A stretch of 64,000 nt of DNA from Alphaproteobacteria bacterium (lineage in GTDB: Bacteria > Pseudomonadota > Alphaproteobacteria > Caulobacterales > Caulobacteraceae). Every line of letters begins with the position of its first letter. Positions within the stretch are counted from its first letter, which is position 1. The notes under the pieces are model-generated. The model saw nothing but the letters and a program-made list of their open reading frames with translations, was not told the DNA's origin and searched no databases. The DNA lies in NCBI GenBank assembly GCA_018820205.1, contig JAHJOK010000005.1:1-64000 (forward strand), in the 5' to 3' direction. Both the position numbers and the translations under genes were made by a program. Shown one piece after another: positions 45,528 to 52,393 of this stretch.

Positions 45528-46766
45528 ATGCAGATCAAGGCCCCCGAGAAGCATGGCTTCGACCCCGCCCGCCTCCAGAGGCTCGATGGCTTCATCAAGG
45601 CGCGCTACCTCGACACAGGCAAGCTGCCGCACGCCCAGATCCTCATCAGCCGCGACAACGAGATCGTCCATTTCAGCAGCCAGGGCGCCGCGCGCGAGGG
45701 ATCCGACAAACCGGTCGACGAAGGCTCGATCTTCCGTATCGCCTCGATGACCAAGCCGATCACCTCGGTCGCCTTCATGATGCTGGTCGAGCAGGGCAAG
45801 GTCGCGGTCGACACGCCGGTCCACGACATCCTGCCCGAGTTCAAGAATACTGGCGTCTATAGCGGCGGCGGGGGCGGCGTGCCGTTCATCACGAAGCCGA
45901 CAGCCCAGCCGATGCGGATGTTGGACCTGCTGCGCCACACCTCGGGCCTGACCTACGGCTTCCAGTACCGCAGCAATATCGACGCCGTTTATCGCGCGAC
46001 GCCGTCCGACGCCGGACCGGTCGAGAACTGGTACGGCGAGGCCGATCTCGACACCTTCATCACCGAGCTGGCCAAGACGCCGCTGGAGTTCTCACCCGGT
46101 GAAGCGTGGAACTATTCGGTTTCGACCGACGTCCTCGGCGCCGTGGTTCAGCGGGTGTCCGGGATGCCCCTCGACCACTTCATCGCCGCGAAGATTCTCA
46201 CGCCCCTAAAGATGCATGACACGGGTTTCATGGTTCCGGCGGACAAGGCCGAGCGTCTGGTGGACTGCTACGCCTGGGCCGGTCCGTCCGGGCGGATCAT
46301 GTACGATCGCGGCGAGACCAGCATGTGGCTGAAGCAGCCGAAACTGGTTTCGGGCGGCGGCGGTCTTGTCTCGACCGCACTCGACTATCACCGCTTCTGC
46401 CTGATGCTCGCCAATGGCGGCGAGTTGGACGGGGTGCGTATCCTCGGCCGGAAGACGGTCGAGCTGATGACCATGAACCACCTGCCAGGGAAGTCGGACC
46501 TGTCGACCCTGTCCCAGTCATTGTTCAGCGAGACGCAGAACGGCGGCGTCGGCTTCGGTCTGGGGGTCGCGGTCACCCAGGATGTCGCCAAGGCGATGAT
46601 CCCCGGCTCGGCCGGCGAGTACTACTGGGGCGGAATGTTCTCGACATCCTTCTTCATCGACCCGGTCGAGAAACTGCACGTTGTGTTTATGACCCAGCTC
46701 AGCCCCTCGCTGCTTTATCCGATCCGTCGCGAGTTGAAGACGCTGATCTATTCGGCCCTGACCTGA
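45528..46766 (+). CDS. Serine hydrolase of the beta-lactamase fold, EstB-like
   Basis: A 412-residue protein without an evident signal peptide, so probably cytoplasmic. S73-x-x-K76 in IASMTKPITS and the YSV in WNYSVSTDVLGAVV fit the catalytic triad of family VIII esterases (EstB) and related class C enzymes. GAGGACGAG precedes the ATG. It is divergent from the GST gene across the site-2 palindrome and converges on the TonB receptor gene with a shared terminator. Its role with the exported hydrolase at 40738 may be sequential cutting of the same substrate, one enzyme outside and one inside the inner membrane. Confidence 0.9.
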   Translation: MQIKAPEKHGFDPARLQRLDGFIKARYLDTGKLPHAQILISRDNEIVHFSSQGAAREGSDKPVDEGSIFRIASMTKPITSVAFMMLVEQGKVAVDTPVHDILPEFKNTGVYSGGGGGVPFITKPTAQPMRMLDLLRHTSGLTYGFQYRSNIDAVYRATPSDAGPVENWYGEADLDTFITELAKTPLEFSPGEAWNYSVSTDVLGAVVQRVSGMPLDHFIAAKILTPLKMHDTGFMVPADKAERLVDCYAWAGPSGRIMYDRGETSMWLKQPKLVSGGGGLVSTALDYHRFCLMLANGGELDGVRILGRKTVELMTMNHLPGKSDLSTLSQSLFSETQNGGVGFGLGVAVTQDVAKAMIPGSAGEYYWGGMFSTSFFIDPVEKLHVVFMTQLSPSLLYPIRRELKTLIYSALT

Positions 46767-46774
46767 AAAAGAAA

Positions 46775-46801
46775 CGCCGCTTCCGGACTTCGGAAGCGGC
46801 G
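46775..46801. terminator. Bidirectional terminator between convergent genes
   Basis: CGCCGCTTCCG (46775-46785), loop GACTT, and CGGAAGCGGCG (46791-46801) form an 11-bp stem; the plus side is followed by AGTTTTC and the minus side by TTTCTTTTTC, so it can end both the serine hydrolase and the TonB receptor transcripts. Confidence 0.93.
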
Positions 46802-46829
46802 AGTTTTCAGGTACGCACGGGAGTAAAAT

Positions 46830-49196
46830 CTACCAGCGGTAGGTGGCGGTGAAGCCGAAGGTGCGCGGGCGGCTGTAGCGATTGACCAGCGGGATCGTGC
46901 CCTGCTGCAGCTTGAGCACCGGAATCACCTCGTTGGTCAGGTTCTTCACGAACAGCGCCAACTCCATCCGACGGAACTGAACACCCGTGCGCAGATCGAA
47001 ATTGTCAAAGTCGTCGAGCGGAATAAACGGCGTGGCCGCCGTCACCGTGTCCTGACCGCCGCCCCGAGCGCCGTTGTAGGCGAGGTTGAAGAAGCCGAAG
47101 AGGCCGGGACCCACCGGCGCGCGATAGTTCAAGTTCGCCGACATGGTCCAGTCGGGCGTCTGGGCGACCTGACTGCCCTGAACCGGAAGGCCGGCGATTC
47201 CGGCGGGCACCTCCGTGAACTCGGCGCTCTGGTTCGCCGCGTTCACGCCGAGCGCCAGGCGACCGGGACCGACGTCGAGGACGGCGTCCAGGGCGGCTTC
47301 GACGCCGGTCACCTCAACCGTGCCGCCGTTCAGATTGAACAACGATCCCGCCTGACCGCAGACGTTGGCGACCGTGCAGCCGTCCGATACGCTGGCGATC
47401 GCGTCAGTGGTCTCCGACGCATAGGCCGACAGACGCAGGAAGACGTTCCGCATCAGGTCGGACTTCAGCCCGATCTCGTAGCTGGTCGTTTCTTCGTTGT
47501 CATAGGTCGGCCGCAACGGGTTCGGCGCGACGCTGACCGTCGTCCCGTTGTTGACGCCGCCTGCGCGATAGCCGGTGCCTGTGCGAGCATAGATCAGCGT
47601 CGCGGGCCGGACGCGATAGCTCGCCGTCGCGGCATAGCTGACGCTGTCCTGATCGAACTCATAGGTCGACGGCGTCCCGATCGGCGTCGTCGTATAGAGA
47701 CGGAAGTCGCTCTGGCTGGCCGTCTTGTGGTCCGACGAATAGCGCAACTCACCGGCCAGCGAGAGCGCGCCAATGTCATACTTCAGCGAGCCATAGACGG
47801 CTCCGGAGCGATACTCGGACGGTACGACGCGTCGGCTGCCGAACGGCAGCGGGAAGGTTGCGGGACAGGCCGCAGCGGTCGGGATCAGTCGATAGCAGAC
47901 CGGCGTCGTCGGCGTGCCGCCGCAGATGCTGGAGGTGGCCGTCAGCGGGCAAGGGGTGGTCCGCGCATCCCGGGTGTAGTCGTCGTCCTGCGCCAGGCCT
48001 TCCACCCCTGCCAGCCATTGAAGGCTGCCGCCATACGCTTCACCGGCGATATGAATGTCCTGGTACAGAGTCTTGTCGGTGACGTCGGTGGTCGTCCCGC
48101 CGAGCGGATACAGACCGATCTGACCCTGTGACTGGAACATGGCCTGGGTTGAAAGATCGATCGCGGCGGCGAAATTCTGTTTCGAGTGATACTGCATCGC
48201 CATCGAGGTCGATGTCAGCGTGCCCCAACCCAGATCGTAGTTGGCGATGAGCATGGCGCGCTGGACGGTCTGATGCAGGTCGTTGGCGACATCGGACGGC
48301 ACGTCATAGCGCGGACCGGTGTAGCCCAAAGGCAGCACCGCGAGCCGCCCCGGCGGCGCAACCCACTGATTGACGAAGGTCGGCAGGTTCATATCTTGCG
48401 CATCGAGCAGCAGATTCACGTCCAGCGGCCCGTTGTTGTAGCGTATCTGGCCGCGCACGATGTAGCCGTCGGTGTGATCGTAGTATTTGTCTTGATTGGG
48501 GTTGTAGTAGATGCCTCCGCCTTGACCCGTTACCTGGGCGCCGAAGCGGACGGCGACGGTGTCACTCACCTGCTGGTTGACGATTCCCTCCAACCGGAGT
48601 TGCCCCAGGTCGTCGGTATAGGTGGCCGAAACTCGTCCCCCGTTCCGGAACTGGGGCTGGGCCAAAACGATGTTGACGCTGCCGAACTCGGAGTTGCGCC
48701 CGTACAGCGCGCCCTGGGGGCCTTCAAGGACTTCGATCCTGGCCAGATCGAAATAGTCGAGGCGCTTGAAGTTGCGACCACCCAAGGTGCTCGATCCTGC
48801 ATAGGCGCCGTTGACGAACAGACCGATAGCCGAGTCGGCGCTGGTCGCGCGCTGCGTGCCGGATCCTCGCACCGAGATTTCTGACAGGTTCTCGCTCTGT
48901 ACGCCGTTGAAGCGCACGCCGGGCACGGTCTGCAGCAGATCTCCGACGCCGTCGACGGGGCCTTTCTGTTCGAGCTGTTCCGCGCTCAGAGCGGTGATTG
49001 TGGAAGGAACGTCGCGGACGGCTTCCTCGCGACGACGCGCCGTGACGACGACGTCGCCGACATTGGTGGCGGTCTCGTCCTGAGCGGCCTGACCGGCGCG
49101 CGGCGCGGGATCGGGACTGCTGGTCTGGGCCAGAACGACCCCCGGAACCATCGCTGCGATCAAGGCCGCAGACGAGCACGCAAGCAAACGAACCAT
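46830..49196 (-). CDS. TonB-dependent outer-membrane receptor, GntR-cluster
   Basis: A 788-residue receptor with signal peptide (LLACSSAALIAAMVPGVVLA, cleavage AQ), TonB-box-like VGDVVVTARRREEAVRDVP, plug motifs LLQTVPGVRFNG and IEVLEGPQGALYGRNS, and a barrel ending in GFTATYRW. Its size and plug style are those of the FecA/CirA-like group used for siderophores and many small hydrophobic or aromatic compounds, unlike the sugar-type receptor at 52394. It is divergent from the MHS carrier at 49392; the site-3 palindrome lies between. Uptake of the cluster's substrate across the outer membrane is inferred. Confidence 0.94.
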   Translation of the reverse strand: MVRLLACSSAALIAAMVPGVVLAQTSSPDPAPRAGQAAQDETATNVGDVVVTARRREEAVRDVPSTITALSAEQLEQKGPVDGVGDLLQTVPGVRFNGVQSENLSEISVRGSGTQRATSADSAIGLFVNGAYAGSSTLGGRNFKRLDYFDLARIEVLEGPQGALYGRNSEFGSVNIVLAQPQFRNGGRVSATYTDDLGQLRLEGIVNQQVSDTVAVRFGAQVTGQGGGIYYNPNQDKYYDHTDGYIVRGQIRYNNGPLDVNLLLDAQDMNLPTFVNQWVAPPGRLAVLPLGYTGPRYDVPSDVANDLHQTVQRAMLIANYDLGWGTLTSTSMAMQYHSKQNFAAAIDLSTQAMFQSQGQIGLYPLGGTTTDVTDKTLYQDIHIAGEAYGGSLQWLAGVEGLAQDDDYTRDARTTPCPLTATSSICGGTPTTPVCYRLIPTAAACPATFPLPFGSRRVVPSEYRSGAVYGSLKYDIGALSLAGELRYSSDHKTASQSDFRLYTTTPIGTPSTYEFDQDSVSYAATASYRVRPATLIYARTGTGYRAGGVNNGTTVSVAPNPLRPTYDNEETTSYEIGLKSDLMRNVFLRLSAYASETTDAIASVSDGCTVANVCGQAGSLFNLNGGTVEVTGVEAALDAVLDVGPGRLALGVNAANQSAEFTEVPAGIAGLPVQGSQVAQTPDWTMSANLNYRAPVGPGLFGFFNLAYNGARGGGQDTVTAATPFIPLDDFDNFDLRTGVQFRRMELALFVKNLTNEVIPVLKLQQGTIPLVNRYSRPRTFGFTATYRW

Positions 49197-49283
49197 GCCT
49201 TTTTACCCTCCCATGATTTTCATGCCGGCGTTTTTTGGTGACGGCTGATGCGAACCATCCCCCCGGCTCGTCGGCTTGTCAAC

Positions 49284-49296
49284 ATTGTACGACAAT
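49284..49296. promoter_or_regulatory. GntR/FadR-type operator, site 3
   Basis: ATTGTACGACAAT is a perfect ATTGT-N3-ACAAT palindrome, 88 bp upstream of the TonB receptor start and 95 bp upstream of the MHS carrier start. Confidence 0.78.
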
Positions 49297-49391
49297 CACA
49301 AAGCTATTGCGCTACGTTCCATTGACACCCGCCCCTCCGTGCCGTCATCTCTGGACCCAGAGCGTCCTCAAGAACGCCACAGGGAGCGCCA

Positions 49392-50696
49392 ATGTCAGCA
49401 TCGGATGAATCCGCCAGAAGGCCCGGCTTGAAGGTCGCGGTCATGGCCTCGGCCGGCGCGGCCGTCGAATGGTACGACTTCTTCATCTACGGCACGGCGG
49501 CGGCCCTGGTGTTCCCGCACCTGTTCTTCCCCGCCGACCTGCCGCCCTTCGTGGCCCAGATCGCGTCGTTCAGCACCTTCGCGGTGGGCTTCATCGCGCG
49601 GCCTCTCGGCGGCATGCTGTTCGGCCATTTCGGCGACAGTCATGGGCGCAAGCACGCGCTTGTCCTGGCCATGTTCCTGATGGGGATATCGACCACCCTC
49701 ATCGGTCTGCTGCCCAGCTACGCCAGCGTCGGCGTTCTCGCGCCGCTGCTGCTGGTCGCCCTGCGCTTCGTCCAGGGCCTGGCCGTCGGCGGACAGTGGG
49801 GCGGCGCGGCCCTGCTGGCGATCGAAAGCGCGCCCCCGAACCGGCGCGGCTTCTATGGCAGCTTCGTCCAGGTCGGAGTGCCGCTGGGCGTGGTCCTGGC
49901 CAACTCGGTCTTCCTGCTGGTCAGCGCGTTCAGCACGGACGAAGCCTTCCTGTCCTGGGGCTGGCGCATCGGTTTCGTGATCAGCATCGCCCTGATCTTC
50001 ATCGGCATCGGCATCCATGTCGGCGTGTCCGAACCGGCCGAGGAAACCCTGTCGCCGGATGGGGCGAAGCCCGTCGAGAAGCGCCGCTCTCCCTTGGCGG
50101 AGGCGGCCAGAGGTCACTGGCGCGAGATCCTGCTGGCCGGCGGAGCCTTCGTGGCCAACAACACCTGCTTCTACGTCGCCATCACCTATGCGGTCGCCTA
50201 TGGCGCGACGACGGTCGGGATCGACCGCGACCTGCTGTTGTTCGCCGTCATGGCCGGCAGCCTCGTCATGGTCCCCGCCCTGCTGATCTGCGGCGCCATC
50301 TCCGACAAGTACGGGCGACAGGGAATCTTCCTGCTCGGCGCGCTCCTTTCAGGCATGTGGGCCTTCGTGGTCTTCCCCCTGATCGAGCTGACCACGCCGT
50401 GGGCCATCGTCGTCGCCATCACGGTCCAGCTGCTCTTGATCAGCATGATGTACGGGCCCCAGGCCGCACTGTTCGCCGAACTCTTCCCCAAGTCAGTCCG
50501 CTATTCCGGCGCTTCACTGGGCTACCAGATCGGCTCGGTTGTCGGCGGCGGCTTCGCGCCTATCATCGCCACGGCCCTGTTCGCCCGTTACCAATCCAGT
50601 GTTTCGATCTCGATCTATCTCGCAGCGATGTGCGCCATCTCCTTCGTCAGCGTAATCTTGCTCGGCCGCCGCATGAAGTCCCGGCTGGTCGAGTGA
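49392..50696 (+). CDS. MHS-family metabolite:proton symporter (MFS)
   Basis: A 434-residue twelve-helix carrier of the metabolite:H+ symporter branch: AAVEWYDFFIYGTAAALVF at the first helix, ARPLGGMLFGHFGDSHGRK and the helix-4 motif GLAVGGQWGGAALLAIE are diagnostic. Relatives carry shikimate, citrate, alpha-ketoglutarate or proline/betaine. GGGAGCG precedes the ATG at 49392. It leads a two-gene operon with the M28-like protein 34 bp downstream. It probably imports an organic acid under GntR control. Confidence 0.92.
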   Translation: MSASDESARRPGLKVAVMASAGAAVEWYDFFIYGTAAALVFPHLFFPADLPPFVAQIASFSTFAVGFIARPLGGMLFGHFGDSHGRKHALVLAMFLMGISTTLIGLLPSYASVGVLAPLLLVALRFVQGLAVGGQWGGAALLAIESAPPNRRGFYGSFVQVGVPLGVVLANSVFLLVSAFSTDEAFLSWGWRIGFVISIALIFIGIGIHVGVSEPAEETLSPDGAKPVEKRRSPLAEAARGHWREILLAGGAFVANNTCFYVAITYAVAYGATTVGIDRDLLLFAVMAGSLVMVPALLICGAISDKYGRQGIFLLGALLSGMWAFVVFPLIELTTPWAIVVAITVQLLLISMMYGPQAALFAELFPKSVRYSGASLGYQIGSVVGGGFAPIIATALFARYQSSVSISIYLAAMCAISFVSVILLGRRMKSRLVE

Positions 50697-50730
50697 GCGG
50701 CGCCCCATTCAACCTGAGAAAGCCATACCG

Positions 50731-52032
50731 ATGATCGACACCTCCAGGCGGACCTTCCTCGGCGCGGGCGCGCTGCTGACGATCGGCAGCTTCAGCAGCA
50801 GCACAGACGCCGCCGTCCTTCCCCGGACCGAAACGATCGAGGCGGACCTGAACCGCTATGTCGGCTTTGGCGAGAAGCGGGCGGGCGGTCCCGGCGACAC
50901 CGCCTGCGGGGACTGGCTGGCCAGCGAGCTGCAGGCGGCGGGCTACGCCGTCGAACGCCAGACCTTCGCCGCCCCCTACTTCGAAGCGAGCCGCGCCGAA
51001 CTGGTCAGCGGCGACCTGACCGCGCCCGTTTACCCGCAACCCATCGTCCGCCCGACAGGCGCCGAGGGCGTGGCCGGCCCCCTCGTCCGCGTCGATTCGG
51101 TCGGACGTTTCATGGGCTCGCTGGAGGGCGCGATCGCCCTCGTCGATCTGGCCTTCTCGCGCTGGTCGTCGTCGCTCTCGCCCGGCATCCGACGCCCGAT
51201 CGAGGCCGCCTTCGCTGCGGGCGCCAAGGCTGTCGTCGCCATCACCAACGGCCCGACCGGCAAGGTCATCGCCCTGAACGCGGACGGCCGCGAGCCGATG
51301 TTCAGCGGTCCCGTCGCCTTGATCGCGCCCGAGCACGCGAGCGGCTTTCTCGCCGGCGCTTTCACGCGGCAGGAAGCACGGCTCGTCATCGACGGCGCGG
51401 GCGGGCGCCGCGACGCCTTCAACTTCGTGGGGCGGATCGATCGGGGAAAGGGTCAGTGGCTGGCGGTGTCCACGCCGCGTTCGGGCTGGTTCACCTGCGC
51501 CGCTGAGCGAGGCGGAGGCGTCGCCGCCTGGCTGTATTTGGCGCGCTGGGCTGCGACCGCCCTGCCCAACCACGACCTGGCTTTCGTGTGCAACACAGGC
51601 CACGAGTACGAGTATCTGGGGGCCGCCGAGGCCATGCGGGAGATCGCGCCGCCGGTCGCCGAAACGAAGTTCTGGCTGCACCTCGGCGCCAATGTTGCGG
51701 CCCGCGACTGGCACGAAATCCCGGGGGCGCCGACAGCCCTGCCCAGCGTCGACAGCCAGCGTTTCCTGTCGATCTCGCCCGACCTCCTGCCGCTCGCCCG
51801 CACGGTCTTCGCGGGCCAGATCGGCTACGAACAACCGGTCTCCAGCGCGGCTCTGGCGGCCGGAGAGCTCGAGGAAGTCATCAGGGCCGGCTACTCACCG
51901 GCCGCCGGCGTCTTCGGCATCCACCGCTATCACCATGTGGCCGAGGACGACGCGCGCTGCCTGAACGTCCCCGCCACCGTCGCCGCGGCCGAGGGCTTCC
52001 GCCGGCTGCTGGAGAGCGTCGCCCGCGGATAG
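50731..52032 (+). CDS. Exported M28-peptidase-like protein lacking canonical metal ligands
   Basis: A 433-residue protein with a twin-arginine-type signal (TSRRTFLGAGALLTIG). The overall layout is that of M28 aminopeptidases: an inserted PA-like domain (residues ~75-210) and a C-terminal alpha/beta zinc-peptidase fold (residues ~235-430). The first metal loop, normally H-x-D ... GADDNASG, reads STPRSGWFTCAAERGGG here, so the first His/Asp and the bridging Asp are absent; later positions (TGHEYEYLG, YHHVAEDD) keep some acidic and histidine residues. It may be a non-peptidase hydrolase of the fold or a binding protein. It follows the MHS carrier and so belongs to the GntR-linked set. Confidence 0.75.
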   Translation: MIDTSRRTFLGAGALLTIGSFSSSTDAAVLPRTETIEADLNRYVGFGEKRAGGPGDTACGDWLASELQAAGYAVERQTFAAPYFEASRAELVSGDLTAPVYPQPIVRPTGAEGVAGPLVRVDSVGRFMGSLEGAIALVDLAFSRWSSSLSPGIRRPIEAAFAAGAKAVVAITNGPTGKVIALNADGREPMFSGPVALIAPEHASGFLAGAFTRQEARLVIDGAGGRRDAFNFVGRIDRGKGQWLAVSTPRSGWFTCAAERGGGVAAWLYLARWAATALPNHDLAFVCNTGHEYEYLGAAEAMREIAPPVAETKFWLHLGANVAARDWHEIPGAPTALPSVDSQRFLSISPDLLPLARTVFAGQIGYEQPVSSAALAAGELEEVIRAGYSPAAGVFGIHRYHHVAEDDARCLNVPATVAAAEGFRRLLESVARG

Positions 52033-52045
52033 ACCGGCCTCGCCA

Positions 52046-52200
52046 GGAGGCCAGACGCATCCGACCGGGGTGCTGGACTTCATGCTGGTACTGGGCCGCG
52101 CCCCACCCCGGACACGGTCTCGCCCGCGCGATCGGGGACAAGGCGGTCGGCCTTGGGCCTCGGCCCGCCTCTGGTAGACTTGGCGAGCGACCTTCACGTC
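52046..52200 (-). pseudogene. Remnant of an SDR C-terminal tail
   Basis: The minus strand encodes GAAQYQHEVQHPGRMRLAS, identical at all but one residue to the end of the SDR at 27948-28835, and the DNA around it (GGAGGCCAG, GGGGTGCTG) still aligns. The stop is lost (TGA changed to TGG) and upstream the similarity decays into a frame-broken stretch. In the 361-bp gap 52033-52393 this is the only coding trace; the right end holds a terminator. Confidence 0.7.
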
Positions 52201-52325
52201 GGCCATGCGAACCTGGGCGCCTTCGAGAATCTTCAACAGGCCTCGGTCGAAAATGCCCCTCGCATCTGATCGCGGGAGCAGACGGGCGCGCCAGATAGCC
52301 AGTCTCGCGACAATGTCGCCATTGT

Positions 52326-52360
52326 AAAAAAGGGCCCGCCCCGCAGGCGCGGGACGGGCC
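52326..52360 (-). terminator. Rho-independent terminator after the carbohydrate TonB receptor
   Basis: On the minus strand GGCCCGTCCCGC and GCGGGGCGGGCC (52360-52333) form a GC stem of about 12 bp around GCCT and are followed by C and TTTTTT (52331-52326). Confidence 0.93.
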
Positions 52361-52393
52361 GGTCGAGGCGGGAGAAGGGGCCTCGAAGAGAGA

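Noticed and set aside
40738..46766. Antibiotic-resistance beta-lactamases
   Set aside because: The SxxK and YxN/YSV motifs are shared with esterases and amidases; context with acyl-CoA ligase, carriers and GntR sites favours catabolic hydrolases.
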